Shown here: piece after piece, positions 25,849 through 35,993 of the stretch | Layout: the number at the start of each line of letters is the position of its first letter | Numbering within the stretch: position 1 is the stretch's first letter | NCBI GenBank assembly: GCA_964399535.1 | Contig: CAYNRE010000071.1 | Coordinates: forward strand, 310,001-374,000 | Reading direction: 5' to 3' | From: CAYNRE01 sp964399535 | GTDB lineage: Bacteria; Planctomycetota; Planctomycetia; Pirellulales; CAYNRE01 | Length of the DNA: 64,000 bases | Program-made: the position numbers and the translations under genes | The notes under the pieces: generated by a model | Told to the model about the DNA's origin: nothing | The model's input: only the letters and a program-made list of their open reading frames with translations | Databases searched by the model: none

Positions 25849-27576
25849 CTAGTGCTCGCCAGCATGGTGCGGGTGAGCTTGGTGCGGCGGTGCATCCGCC
25901 GCCTTGGCATCAAGCCCACGGACGATCTCGCCCGCCCGCTGCAGCGCCTCTTCCTTACAGGCGGCGCAGCACAGATAGACCGTTCGCCCCTCTAATTCCA
26001 CCCGTAGCGGAACACCCATCGAGCCCAGCGGCTCACGGGTGATTGGACAGGTTCGCTGCGCCATCGCCAGAGCCTGTTCTGTCTCCGGCAACTTCTGCAA
26101 ATTGGCGGCAATCTTTGAGTTCGTGGCAGTCGGTGCGCCGGGAGCAGCCGCGCCGGCCGCCCCATGCTGATGTCCACCCGCATGACCGCCGTGCATCGCC
26201 TCGGGATACATCAGGCTCGGCTTGCCGCTGATCTGGAACTGCGAGTCCAGTAAGAAATTGCCTCGTCTCACCACGCGGTCGCCCGGCGCTAGGCCATGCA
26301 GCATCGGATAGAAATCCCCGGCTCGCGGTCCCAGGTGCGGTGCTACCAATTCGTATCGTCCCTCGCCGTGATCGACGTACACTAATTGACGTCGTCCAGT
26401 GGTCAGCACCGCGTCGGCCGGCACTGCCAGCGTTTCCAATTCGATGTCGCTGCTTTCCACTATCGGCATTGCATCCAACGGCATGCGACAAACAGCACAC
26501 GAACCCGCCACGTCTTGGACAACGTAAGGGTGCATCGGGCAGGCAAACTTGCCTTCCAGACCGGTCGGGCCCGGCCGGCCGTCGGATTGAATCGGAATCC
26601 GCAGCAATGCATGAGCATACATACCTGGCTTGAGCCGCCCCTTAGGGTTGGGGAGCACGACCCGCACTCGCACGGTACGCGTATCCTCATTCAGAACCGG
26701 TTCAATGAACGCGACGCTACCAGTCATCGCCTGCTCGGGAATTCCCTCCAAGGTGACTTGCACCGGTTGACCAAACCGGACCCAGGCAACGTCGGTTTCA
26801 AAGACCTCTAGGATTAGCCAGACACGACCCAGGTCCACGAGGCGATACAGCATTTCGCCTGTCTCGACATACTGCCCTGGTCGGACATTCTTTTCGACGA
26901 TCGTGCCGCCAAACGGCGCGTAGATCACCAAGTGGTCTTCCGCTTTGCCGGTGCGGAGCAATTCTTCGATTTGCGCCGCCGTGATTCCCCACAATTCCAG
27001 CCGGCGGCGTGCGCTTCCCAACAGGCTGCCGCCTATTCCACCGCTTCGGCCGCGCTGTTCTTGGTCGCGGCGCACGGCGTCCAGAAACTCCGACTGAGTC
27101 GCCAGCAAGTCGGGACTGTAGATGCTGACCAAGTGGTCCCCTTGCTTCACAGCGGTTCCCGGGAAACTCGCGAATACCTCTTCGACCCGACCAGTAATTC
27201 GGGCGGTGACGTAGACCAGCGCCGTCTCGTCGAACTCCACCTTGCCGACCGTCCGCAGTTCCTTGAACAACGGTTGCTTGACCAGTTCCACCGATTCCAG
27301 GCCTGCCATCTGACGGCCGCGCTCCGACAAGACCAATTCGTCCGCGTCTGTCGCCGCTTCGTCGCCACCATTGGACTGGATGGGCGTTAAGTCCATGCCG
27401 CAGATCGGACAGACGTCGGGATGATCCATGCGAATCTGCGGATGCATCGAACAGGTCCAAATTTGGCCGGTTCCACCGGACGGCTTGTCCCTCCCACGCA
27501 TGAACCACGTCACGGCGATGACCAACAGAAAGCCAAAAGCCAGCAGCGCCAGTTGTCGGAGGTGGTGGCTAGTCAT
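25849..27576 (-). CDS. cusB: CusB-type periplasmic adaptor with two heavy-metal-binding domains
   Basis: 575-aa membrane-fusion protein. TM anchor about 9-26; first HMBD WTCSMHP..CPICGMDL at 40-63; barrel-sandwich hybrid and hairpin about 110-250; beta-barrel 250-330; a second HMBD FACPMHP..CAVCRMPL at 344-366 inserted after the barrel; His-rich linker; and a C-terminal YHS-like tail PLGSMGVPLRV...CCAACKEEAL. It links the pump to the outer-membrane channel and hands over metal. The double HMBD and His-rich tail point to copper/silver. It lies 11 bp upstream of cusA. Confidence 0.92.
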   Translation of the reverse strand: MTSHHLRQLALLAFGFLLVIAVTWFMRGRDKPSGGTGQIWTCSMHPQIRMDHPDVCPICGMDLTPIQSNGGDEAATDADELVLSERGRQMAGLESVELVKQPLFKELRTVGKVEFDETALVYVTARITGRVEEVFASFPGTAVKQGDHLVSIYSPDLLATQSEFLDAVRRDQEQRGRSGGIGGSLLGSARRRLELWGITAAQIEELLRTGKAEDHLVIYAPFGGTIVEKNVRPGQYVETGEMLYRLVDLGRVWLILEVFETDVAWVRFGQPVQVTLEGIPEQAMTGSVAFIEPVLNEDTRTVRVRVVLPNPKGRLKPGMYAHALLRIPIQSDGRPGPTGLEGKFACPMHPYVVQDVAGSCAVCRMPLDAMPIVESSDIELETLAVPADAVLTTGRRQLVYVDHGEGRYELVAPHLGPRAGDFYPMLHGLAPGDRVVRRGNFLLDSQFQISGKPSLMYPEAMHGGHAGGHQHGAAGAAAPGAPTATNSKIAANLQKLPETEQALAMAQRTCPITREPLGSMGVPLRVELEGRTVYLCCAACKEEALQRAGEIVRGLDAKAADAPPHQAHPHHAGEH

Positions 27577-27747
27577 GGCGACCCTAACTGCGAATAGGAG
27601 ACCCTAGAGCTGATCGAAAATGAATCCGCGTGCACCGCGCCGATCACAGTTGCGCGTCGGAGCAACAGCGCATGGCGCCGTCACACAGTGAGCAACCGTG
27701 CGCCGACGGACATGACCGGCGGACGCGCCGTCAAGAGAGACGGGTCA

Positions 27748-28203
27748 TCAAATGATCAACCGGCCCAGCAGAATGCACCGCGCAAGGGCGGTGCCGACAG
27801 GTAGAGTGGCGCTACACCGTCCAGCAAGAGTTGAAGAATGGTCGCTGACAGAGACGAGCGTCGTTCCCGGAGTTGGATTGACGTACGACGAGCGTCCCTC
27901 GATTTGTTGAGGCGAGCCCACCTTCGTCGCGTCAGCCATCGTCGGCCGACAACAGTGACACGTTCGGCCGGAAACGGGCGCTTGGGTGGAGTCAACCGCC
28001 GCGGACTTACCGGCGCCCGTGGCCGAGCGGGCGCAGAAAGGGCACGCCGGCGGTGGTATGGCAGTCGCCAGCGCAGTCAAGGCTACCGACGACACCCGCT
28101 GGCAACAGCAAGTCCCCGATCGCAACTGTTGCTGTGCCACGCAGAGTGTGAGCGCCGCCAACAACAGTCGCTGCGCAATGAAACAGATTGGTCGGGACCT
28201 CAT
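27748..28203 (-). CDS. Cys-rich secreted protein of the copper operon
   Basis: 151-aa protein with an N-terminal hydrophobic signal segment (about residues 8-24) and Cys clusters: GTCCCQRV, CPFCARS and CHCCRP. The remainder is low-complexity. No known family; the Cys motifs suggest metal binding at the outside of the membrane. GGGGGAC precedes the ATG. Lies between the channel and adaptor genes, matching in position a Cys/His-rich protein of the divergent operon. Confidence 0.6.
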   Translation of the reverse strand: MRSRPICFIAQRLLLAALTLCVAQQQLRSGTCCCQRVSSVALTALATAIPPPACPFCARSATGAGKSAAVDSTQAPVSGRTCHCCRPTMADATKVGSPQQIEGRSSYVNPTPGTTLVSVSDHSSTLAGRCSATLPVGTALARCILLGRLII

Positions 28204-28282
28204 TGCCGTCCCCCCGCTCGAATCGCCCCTACGAGAATGCTTTCAGTCTAGCACGGACGGTGGTCAACAATCAACCGCCAAG

Positions 28283-29659
28283 TCACTGCGCCTGAACCGA
28301 CCCTTGGCCCGCAGCGCCGGCCGGAGGACGAACGCGCCCGGGGGGGATGGGCTCGGCCGGCGGGGCACTCGGCGGCAACCCGACCGACTCCAGCGGCCCC
28401 GCCACGACCCGCTCCAGACGTGACCAACGGCGATGATACTCCGCAAAGTTCTCTGCCTCCTCCTGGCGCAGAGCGATCAATTGCCGCTGGGCCTCGATCA
28501 ATCGTAGAAAGTCCACGTTCCCTGCAACGTATCCTGCGTCGGCCGACTCGACGCTGGCCTGGGCCGCCGGAATGAGCCGTTCGCTAAAGAGTTGCACCGC
28601 TGCCAGCGCTTCTTCCACTTGCGCATGGGCCTCTTGCACTTGAAATTGAATCTCTGTCGACAGGGTTGCCAGTTCGGCCTGCCGCTGTTGTGCTTTGGCT
28701 CGTGCTTCCCGCACCGCCGCGAATCGCCGCTGCCATGCCACGGGGATATTGAGCGTCACCCCGACTTGTCCCTGAAGTTGTTGTTCGGGGGCCTGCCAGA
28801 AGGTGTCGTAGCGCCCCACCAGTTCCAGGTCCGGCTTGTACTCTCGACAGGCCAAGGCCACGGCGTTTTGCTCGGCGCGCAGTCGGCTGTTGGCCGCCGC
28901 CAGATCGGGACGCTGTCCATAGGCGATTGCCCGCAGCATTTCGACGTCGGGGGCTGCTCCTGGCGCCTGAAGCGATTTGGGTGCAGGAGGCAACGGCGCT
29001 CCCGGATCGCGGAGAAGCAGCGTGTTGATGCGGGCGATGCCGACACGTAGTTGCCGCTCCGACTCGAGTCGCCGCCGAGCGAGTTGTGCCAGTTCCACGT
29101 CGGCCAAGAGCACGTCTTGCCGCGAAACGAGATTCGACTCGTAACGCCGCAGGGCGTTGCCCCGAAATCCGCCGAGCGCCGCCGCACTAGCGTCGTTAAG
29201 CGCCAGGGTCCGGCTGGCCAGGAAGTATTCGAAGTACGCCTCCTTGGTCATCTGCACCAACGCGACGCGAACGTCGGCGGCGTCGAACTGTAGGGCCTGA
29301 GCCTCGCGCGCAGCCACGGCCCCGCGCAAGGGGCGCTTGCCGCTCCACGGCAACTTCTGACGTCCCTGGATGACATAGGCGAAGTCCACATCATTCGAGC
29401 CGATCGAGGCGGGGGCCATCATCCAGTCGAACATCGGGTCGTCGAGCGAAACGACCTGCGGATACCGGGCGGCCGCCGCCTGCCACGCAGCGATTGCAGC
29501 CGATAGGGACGGATGGCGGGCTACGACATCGTCGATGAGCAGCGGCAAGGACAAGGGCGCCGGCGGAGCCGGAGTCGATGAGGCCGACTGCGGCTCCGCT
29601 CGCACCGGCAGTGCGCCGACGAGTGCGGCTACAAACGCCAGTTGACGAAGGATGTGCAT
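28283..29659 (-). CDS. TolC/CusC-type outer-membrane efflux protein
   Basis: 458-aa channel subunit. Signal peptide in residues 1-21 (HILRQLAFVAALVGALPVRA). Two outer-membrane efflux repeats follow, with RYPQVVSLDDPMFDWM, GQRPDLAAANSRLRAEQ and VDFLRLIEAQRQLIALRQ. It should form the trimeric exit duct for the CusBA pump. ATG 29659 was chosen for GAGGCGAC upstream and the signal peptide; an earlier in-frame ATG gives a non-signal extension. First gene of the minus-strand metal operon; promoter expected just upstream. Confidence 0.9.
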   Translation of the reverse strand: MHILRQLAFVAALVGALPVRAEPQSASSTPAPPAPLSLPLLIDDVVARHPSLSAAIAAWQAAAARYPQVVSLDDPMFDWMMAPASIGSNDVDFAYVIQGRQKLPWSGKRPLRGAVAAREAQALQFDAADVRVALVQMTKEAYFEYFLASRTLALNDASAAALGGFRGNALRRYESNLVSRQDVLLADVELAQLARRRLESERQLRVGIARINTLLLRDPGAPLPPAPKSLQAPGAAPDVEMLRAIAYGQRPDLAAANSRLRAEQNAVALACREYKPDLELVGRYDTFWQAPEQQLQGQVGVTLNIPVAWQRRFAAVREARAKAQQRQAELATLSTEIQFQVQEAHAQVEEALAAVQLFSERLIPAAQASVESADAGYVAGNVDFLRLIEAQRQLIALRQEEAENFAEYHRRWSRLERVVAGPLESVGLPPSAPPAEPIPPGRVRPPAGAAGQGSVQAQ

Positions 29660-30498
29660 TGGGTCGCCTCGCGGGGGATCGCTGGGCGGGAAGTATGGCG
29701 GGCTATCGATCCCCTTATTCGTTTCGGTTGGCAGGACCGGCAAAATAGACAACCCCACGGCCGATCAATACAGCTTGCCCAGCTTACGAAAGGCTACCGG
29801 GCGGTGGCACACGAACCACGCAAGATTCGCGTTTCGGCCCGGCGGTGTCGGGGGTGCAAGGGTGCATGCACTGCGGTGATTCTGCTTGACTATTCGAGTC
29901 CGGCAGGCGAGCTGAGTAGGCCACCTCTGATCGCGACAAGCGAGCGTCGCTCATCGACGCGATGCTACTCATCGGGTGGTCGTGTTTGTTGTCTGCTACG
30001 CCGTCGCGGCTACGTGTCCGGCTGGTCGCCGCCGCCACCCTTTTTCGAACTCTACAAGAAACGGACTTTGGTTCCAGGTTTCCCCGAGAAACCGGCCCTG
30101 TAAATCTTTTCGTGTCAGCAACGCCATTGTTCTAGCGTAAGGGACCGCCAAACAACCGGACAACCGCACTCAAATTCCCGTCGCTTCCAGCGCACCAGTG
30201 CGGTTGCTTGTTTGGCCTCAAAAGGTTCGAAGGGGCCCATCTACATTGAGTGGGGCGAGCAGCCAGTCCTGACTTACGCGGCGAGACAAGACCGTCTAGC
30301 GTTGTCGACAGCCGCGCGTTTGCTACCTCGTTGGGGCCCGGAAGCTCACTCTAGGTGGATTCGAGCGAGCTTGGCGTGCCATAAAGACCGAGATCCACAA
30401 TGCCGATCTAACCTCTTGTGAGCAATCAGGTTGCGGAACAAATAACGCGGCAAGTTGCGAGCTGTAGATCATATATTCTTTGGAGCCCGCCTTGCCCA
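29660..30498. promoter_or_regulatory. Divergent control region between two metal-efflux operons
   Basis: About 840 bp with no gene I can support, separating the minus-strand Cus-like operon from the plus-strand Czc-like operon. Both promoters must lie here or near each start, and no regulator gene of the MerR, ArsR or two-component type is encoded anywhere in the window, so control must come from elsewhere. Confidence 0.5.
30147..30216. repeat. Imperfect long inverted repeat
   Basis: The left arm 30147-30170 (GCCAAACAA...CAACCGCACT) pairs with the right arm 30197-30216 (AGTGCGGTTG...TTGTTTGGC) with a small bulge and a 26-nt loop. It lies in the divergent region, with no T-run after it. It could be a regulator site, a MITE-like relic or a transcript hairpin. 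Confidence 0.55.
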
Positions 30499-30972
30499 AT
30501 GGCCGATGCTAAGAAAGAATGCCTTGGGCTTTTCGTCTTTCGGGTAATCGCTGTGCAGTCCATGTTGTCCATTTTGCTCGCTGCTGTCCTCGGCATCCAT
30601 GCGGTGCTCGGGTGCTGCTGGCACCATGCGCACGACTGCCAGAGTTGCCAGCTACGTGCTGAGCAAGCGTCGAAAGTTCAGCATGACCGCCATTGCTGCC
30701 CGGGCCACCGTCACGCAAGCGATGGTGCTGGGGACCAAGACCAGTCGCATCACGAACCGTGCTCGCACGAATGTGCTGGCGTCTGCATCTATCTTGGCGG
30801 CATGAAGTCGATCGACGCCGGTAATCAGCCCGATCTGGACTTCGTTTGTTTTCTCGCGCTCGACATGCCGGAGGTCTGCTGTCTTCCGGCAACGATCGGC
30901 ACTGCGCTCTGTGATTCTCCACCGCCGCCGCCGCTTCGGCTGCATCTTATTCAGCAAGTCTTGCTGATTTGA
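30499..30972 (+). CDS. Cys/His-rich membrane or secreted metal-binding protein
   Basis: 157-aa protein with a hydrophobic N-terminal segment (about residues 12-33), then a dense metal-ligand stretch: CCWHHAHDCQSCQL, HDRHCCPGHRHAS, HHEPCSHECAGVC. This suggests periplasmic metal binding. No family recognised. Start could also be ATG 30562 (shorter signal) or upstream GTG 30418. First gene of the plus-strand metal operon. Confidence 0.65.
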   Translation: MADAKKECLGLFVFRVIAVQSMLSILLAAVLGIHAVLGCCWHHAHDCQSCQLRAEQASKVQHDRHCCPGHRHASDGAGDQDQSHHEPCSHECAGVCIYLGGMKSIDAGNQPDLDFVCFLALDMPEVCCLPATIGTALCDSPPPPPLRLHLIQQVLLI

Positions 30973-31090
30973 ACGCGCTGCGCGCTCTTGCGTAGTTGCA
31001 ACATCACGTAACGGCGTGAATGGACGAAATGTCGTCCATCGCTGACGCCAAACGTGTCCTTTCCCGGCTCTCCAGTAGGGAGAAATCCTC

Positions 31091-32791
31091 ATGGCAACTT
31101 CCATGATTCCCGGATCGGTTGCGCCCACAGTGCCTAGTCAGGCAAACCCGGAAGTTGCGCAGAAAACAACGCGGTCACTGCGCAGGGGTTGGCTCTGGTT
31201 GCGGCGGGTGCTGTTCAGTGGCTTGCTGCTGGGCGGTGTCGGGGCAATTGCCTATTGGGGCTACCGGTCGGACTGGCGTCTGTCGGAGCTTTCGGCGCTA
31301 CTCGGGCAACGCGCCGAGGCAGCGCCTGACGACTGGTGCGCGGAACACAGCGTGCCCGAGTCACTGTGCATCGCCTGCGATCCGAAATTAGCGCCCACCG
31401 ACGAAGACTACGGTTGGTGCGCCGAACATGGTGTAGCGCAGTGCTTGCTCGACCACCCGGAGATCGCACAACTGAAAGCCGGTTTTCAGCCCGCTCCTGA
31501 GGACTTGCAGCGAGCGGCCGAGGGGTTGGCGCTTCGTCCCCGAGTGGAGAACAACGCCTTGTGCAAGCTCCATCAAAAGCGAATTCAGTTTGTCTCGGAC
31601 GAGGCGTTGGCCAAATCGGGCGTAGACATCGCCGTCGTGGCTCGTCGGCCCGTGACTGAAACCGTGGTCGGCAATGGCGAATTGGTCTACGACCAAACGG
31701 CGGTCGCCCACCTTTCGAGCCGTGCGGCAGGCACCGTCGTCTACGCGGAAAAGCAAATTGGCGAAGCGGTCGAACCCGGCGAGGTCTTGGCCTTGATCGA
31801 CTCGACCGAAGTAGGTCGGGCCAAGGCCAACCTGTTGGAAAGCATCACGCAGCATCGCTTGGCCGACGCCACGGTCGAACGTCTGCGGCCGCTGGCTGCG
31901 GACGCCACGATACCTGTTCGCCAGTTCCGCGAGGCGGAGGCCGCTTTGCAAACCGCCGAGGCGCGGCTGCTAGCCAGCCACCAGGCGCTGGTCAATCTCG
32001 GGATGGATGTCGATCTGAATTCTTTGGCAGACCAGCCGACGCGCCAGATCGCGCTGCAATTGCAGTTCATGGGGATTCCCGACGAACTGCTGTCGATTGT
32101 TCGCGGACAGGCGCTGGCCGGGATTGGCCTGTCGTCGAATTTGTTCGCACTGCGAGCGCCCTTGGCAGGGACCATCGTGGAGCGCGATGTGGTCATCGGA
32201 GAGGTTGTCGACTCCAACAAGCTGCTGTTCACGATGGCCGATCCGGCGCGGATGTGGTTGCTCTTGAACGTCCGTCAAGAGGACGTGGATTACGTCCAGG
32301 TTGGCCAGCCGGTTCGGTTTCACCTGGGTGACGATCATCGGGCCAGCGACCCTTCCAAGGATCCGCCGGCGGGCGCCGGCAACGTGGAAGGTCGAGTTGC
32401 GTGGATTAACACGTCGGCGGACGAGCAGACGCGGACCGTCCAAGTCCGCGTACAAATTGCCAACCCTAAACTCCGCTTGCGGGCCAACACGTTTGGTACT
32501 GGGCAGATTGTGTTGCGAGACGAGCCGCAGGCCTTGGTGATTCCCAGCGAAGCCTTGCATTGGGACGGCGACTGCAATGTCGTGTTTGTGCGCGACAAAC
32601 AATGGTTCAAAGAGGGCGCACCGAAGTTCTTTCACGTGCGCAAGGTGCGCGTGGGTGTGCAAGACGCAGAGTCGACGGAAATCCTGGTCGGACTTGCGCC
32701 CGGTGAAGTGATCGCCAGTAAGAATAGTGTGGTGCTTGAAGCGCAATTGCTCAAAAGCAAGCTGGGAGAAGGTTGTGGCTGCACCCACTAG
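31091..32791 (+). CDS. RND efflux adaptor with WCxEH metal motifs
   Basis: 566-aa membrane-fusion protein: TM anchor about 41-57; a Cys/His domain 82-120 with WCAEHSVPESLCIAC and WCAEHGVAQC plus a later LCKLH; then barrel-sandwich hybrid (GTVVYAEKQIGEAVEPGEVL), hairpin and beta-barrel; and C-terminal GEGCGCTH. The WCxxH...CxxC repeats are shared with the lipoprotein at 35994, not with the HMBD of the CusB above, so the two adaptors use different metal-capture modules. AGGGAG precedes ATG 31091. Partner of the CzcA pump 36 bp downstream. Confidence 0.9.
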   Translation: MATSMIPGSVAPTVPSQANPEVAQKTTRSLRRGWLWLRRVLFSGLLLGGVGAIAYWGYRSDWRLSELSALLGQRAEAAPDDWCAEHSVPESLCIACDPKLAPTDEDYGWCAEHGVAQCLLDHPEIAQLKAGFQPAPEDLQRAAEGLALRPRVENNALCKLHQKRIQFVSDEALAKSGVDIAVVARRPVTETVVGNGELVYDQTAVAHLSSRAAGTVVYAEKQIGEAVEPGEVLALIDSTEVGRAKANLLESITQHRLADATVERLRPLAADATIPVRQFREAEAALQTAEARLLASHQALVNLGMDVDLNSLADQPTRQIALQLQFMGIPDELLSIVRGQALAGIGLSSNLFALRAPLAGTIVERDVVIGEVVDSNKLLFTMADPARMWLLLNVRQEDVDYVQVGQPVRFHLGDDHRASDPSKDPPAGAGNVEGRVAWINTSADEQTRTVQVRVQIANPKLRLRANTFGTGQIVLRDEPQALVIPSEALHWDGDCNVVFVRDKQWFKEGAPKFFHVRKVRVGVQDAESTEILVGLAPGEVIASKNSVVLEAQLLKSKLGEGCGCTH

Positions 32792-32827
32792 CGCCCGAGC
32801 CCAACGCATCGACGACGGAGTGTCACC

Positions 32828-35800
32828 ATGTTGAACTGGATCATCGATTTCTCGCTGCGGCACCGGCTGCTGGTGATCGTCGTCGTGCTGGTCATGGCGG
32901 CGGTCGGCGGCACATCGCTGCGCTATCTGGACATCGACGCCTTTCCCGACACCACGCCGGTCCAGGTGCAAATCAACACCGTGGCCCCGGCGCTGGGTCC
33001 CGAAGAGGTCGAACAGCGCATCACGTTCCCCATCGAACAGGCGCTGGGGGGACTACCCGCGCTGGAGAGCTTACGCTCCGTTTCAAAATTTGGGTTGTCA
33101 CAAGTCGTCGTGACGTTCAAGGATGGCACGGACATTTACTTCGCCCGGCAGGTGATTAACGAACGGCTGACCACGGTCGAACTGGCCGAGGGGATCAGCC
33201 GCCCGCGGATGGGGCCTGTGGCCACCGGTTTGGGCGAGGTGTTTCACTACGTGGTGACCGGCAATACCCCGGATCCCACAGCCGTCCGCACGGCGCACGA
33301 CTGGGTCATCAAACCCAAGATGCGCACCGTGCCGGGCACGGCCGAAATCAACACCTGGGGCGGCTTTGAGAAGCAATACCAGGTTCGCATCGATCCCGAT
33401 CGACTCATCAAGTACGACTTAACGTTCGACGAGGTAGCCCAAGCGGTCCGCGACAACAATCAAAACGTCGGCGGCGGCATGGTGCGCGATGGCACCCGCG
33501 CGGTGCTGGTCAAAGGGGTCGGCCGTACGAACACAAAGGACCAGATTCGCGGCATCGTCATCCGCGCGCGGGAAGGTGTGCCGATCCGCGTGGGCGACGT
33601 GGCCGACGTGACGATCGGTAGCGAGATTCGTCGCGGGGCCGTGACAGCCGACGGTCGTGGCGAAGTGGTCTTGGGCTTAGGCTTCATGCTGATGGGCGAG
33701 AACACGCACAAGGTGACGCAGGCGCTCAAGGCTCGGCTCGACGAAATCAAGACCACACTGCCAGCCAATATCGAGGTGCTGCCGGTCTACGACCGCACCG
33801 AACTGGTGGATCATGTGATCCACACGGTGCAGAAGAACCTGTTTGAGGGCGGACTATTCGTGGTCGTGATTCTGTTTGCCTTCCTGGGCAATATGCGGGC
33901 CGCCATGATCGTGGCCTTGGCGATCCCGCTGTCGATGCTGTTCGCCTTTTCGGGCATGTTGCGGTTCGGGATTTCCGCCAGCTTGCTCAGCTTGGGGGCT
34001 ATCGACTTCGGAATGATCGTTGATAGTTCGGTCGTGATGGTGGAGAACTGTGCCCGCCATATTGCTCATGGCGAAACCAAGAATCGGAGCATGGTGGACA
34101 TCGTGCGGGACGCGGCCATCGAGGTCCGCAAGCCGACCATGTTCGGCGAACTGATCATTATGATCGTGTATCTGCCGATCCTCACGCTGGAAGGCATAGA
34201 GGGAAAACTGTTCCGCCCAATGGCGCTGACGGTGATTTTCGCGCTGATGGGCTCGATGTTCTTGTCGCTCACCTTGATGCCCGTCCTGGCGAGCTTGATC
34301 CTGCCGCGCAAGATGCAAGAGCGTGAACCGCTGTTGATGCGACTAGCGCATGCCATCCATAACCCGGTGCTGCGGTTCTCCATGCATCACAAACTGCCGA
34401 TCATGGTCTTCGCTGGCGTCGTGCTGTTTGTGGCCTATGGCTTGATCGCTCCCAATCTCGGCTCGGAGTTCGTGCCACGGCTGTCGGAGGGGGCGGTCGC
34501 CATCAGCATTGTCCGGCTCACCGGCACCGACCTGGACGATTCGGTAAAGCTGAACACGCAGATGGAAGCCGCGTTGCTGAAGGAGTTTCCCGACGAAGTG
34601 CGGCATGTCTGGAGCCGCATCGGCACGGCGGAGATCGCCACCGACCCGATGGGCGTGGAACTGACCGACATGTTCATCTCGCTGAAACCTCGGGAGGAGT
34701 GGAAGAAGGCGGAGAACCAGGCTGCGTTGACCGAGTTGTTCGACAAGCATCTCCGCGACATGCCGGGCCAGCGGTTGGTCTTCTTGCAGCCCATCGAAAT
34801 GCGGATGAATGAAATGGTCTCGGGAACGCGCGGCGACTTGGCGGTGAAACTATTCGGCGATGACCTGGACGTGTTGGCCGCCAAGGGAAAAGAAATCGAG
34901 TCGATCATGAATTCGATTCGCGGCGCGGCCGACGTGGCAGCGGAGCAAATCACCGGGCAACCCGTCCTTGAAATCAAGCTCGATCAGCAGCAACTAGCGC
35001 GCTACGGCGTGCCGGCCAAAACCGTGACCGACGTGATCGAGTCGATCGGCAGCCTGCCCTTGGGCGAGGTCATCGAAGGGCAATTGCGTTTTCCGCTCAT
35101 CGCGCGATTGCCCGAGGCCTATCGCGGCGGTGCGGCGGGCATTGGCACGATCTTGATTCCTACTGTCTCAGGCGAGCGGTTGCCGCTCTCGCGGTTGGCC
35201 GACATACGCGTGATCGAAGGTCCGGCCACCATCACGCGCGAATCGGGCCAACGCCGGATCAACGTGACCGTCAATGTGCGCGGCCGCGACGTGGGCAGTT
35301 TTGTGGCCGAGGCACAGGAAAAAGTCCGCCAGAATCTGAAGCTGCCGCCGGGCCGTTATTTTGTGGAATTCGGCGGCCAATTCGAACACCTCCAGGCGGC
35401 GCGCCGCCGATTGTTGGTAGTGGTGCCATTGGCCGGGGTGCTGATCTTTACGCTTCTCTATTTCACGTACAACAACCTCGTCGACGCGCTGCGCGTGTTC
35501 ACGGGCGTGCCGTTCGGTTGGGTGGGAGGCATCTTCGCGCTTTGGCTGCGTGATATGCCCTTCTCGATTTCGGCCGCCATTGGGTTCATCGCGCTGTCGG
35601 GCGTGGCGGTGCTCGATGACATGATCCTGGTGTCCTACGTGCGGCAACTGCGGCAGCGTGGGCGCTCTCTGGAGGATGCCGTGCAAGAAGCCGCCGTGAC
35701 CCGCTTGCGGCCGGTGCTGATGACCACGCTCGTGGCCAGCCTGGGTTTTTTACCGATGGCGTTCAGCACTGGCGTAGGAGCGGAGGTGCAGCGGCCGCTC

Positions 35801-35965
35801 GCCACCGTCGTCATTGGCGGCGTCATTGGGGCCATGATCATGTCGCTCTTGGTGCTGCGCGTGCTGTACATGGTGTTCAACACGCTCGGCTCGTCTTCGG
35901 ACGACGAGGGACAACCGCCCACGGCGACCGTCGAAGAGCCACTGGAAGAATTGGCGACCGTTTGA
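32828..35965 (+). CDS. czcA: CzcA-type heavy-metal RND efflux pump
   Basis: 1045-aa HME-RND transporter of normal length. The start WIIDFSLRHRLLVIVVVLV, then YLDIDAFPDTTPVQVQINT, and GAIDFGMIVDSSVVMVENC in TM4 contain the conserved acidic relay (D..G.IVD...V..EN). Two six-TM halves and two large periplasmic loops. Divalent cations (Zn, Co, Cd) are the likely substrates given the P-type ATPase and CzcC-like channel in the same operon; substrate is inferred. Confidence 0.93.
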   Translation: MLNWIIDFSLRHRLLVIVVVLVMAAVGGTSLRYLDIDAFPDTTPVQVQINTVAPALGPEEVEQRITFPIEQALGGLPALESLRSVSKFGLSQVVVTFKDGTDIYFARQVINERLTTVELAEGISRPRMGPVATGLGEVFHYVVTGNTPDPTAVRTAHDWVIKPKMRTVPGTAEINTWGGFEKQYQVRIDPDRLIKYDLTFDEVAQAVRDNNQNVGGGMVRDGTRAVLVKGVGRTNTKDQIRGIVIRAREGVPIRVGDVADVTIGSEIRRGAVTADGRGEVVLGLGFMLMGENTHKVTQALKARLDEIKTTLPANIEVLPVYDRTELVDHVIHTVQKNLFEGGLFVVVILFAFLGNMRAAMIVALAIPLSMLFAFSGMLRFGISASLLSLGAIDFGMIVDSSVVMVENCARHIAHGETKNRSMVDIVRDAAIEVRKPTMFGELIIMIVYLPILTLEGIEGKLFRPMALTVIFALMGSMFLSLTLMPVLASLILPRKMQEREPLLMRLAHAIHNPVLRFSMHHKLPIMVFAGVVLFVAYGLIAPNLGSEFVPRLSEGAVAISIVRLTGTDLDDSVKLNTQMEAALLKEFPDEVRHVWSRIGTAEIATDPMGVELTDMFISLKPREEWKKAENQAALTELFDKHLRDMPGQRLVFLQPIEMRMNEMVSGTRGDLAVKLFGDDLDVLAAKGKEIESIMNSIRGAADVAAEQITGQPVLEIKLDQQQLARYGVPAKTVTDVIESIGSLPLGEVIEGQLRFPLIARLPEAYRGGAAGIGTILIPTVSGERLPLSRLADIRVIEGPATITRESGQRRINVTVNVRGRDVGSFVAEAQEKVRQNLKLPPGRYFVEFGGQFEHLQAARRRLLVVVPLAGVLIFTLLYFTYNNLVDALRVFTGVPFGWVGGIFALWLRDMPFSISAAIGFIALSGVAVLDDMILVSYVRQLRQRGRSLEDAVQEAAVTRLRPVLMTTLVASLGFLPMAFSTGVGAEVQRPLATVVIGGVIGAMIMSLLVLRVLYMVFNTLGSSSDDEGQPPTATVEEPLEELATV

Positions 35966-35993
35966 ACGATTTTCAACTAGGAGAATGAAGAAC

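Noticed and set aside
24320..25852. 510-aa open frame on the plus strand
   Set aside because: Fully antisense to cusA, His/Gln/Arg-rich composition typical of a GC-rich shadow, no family motif.
31970..32971. 333-aa open frame on the minus strand
   Set aside because: Antisense to the adaptor and pump genes, which carry clear domains.
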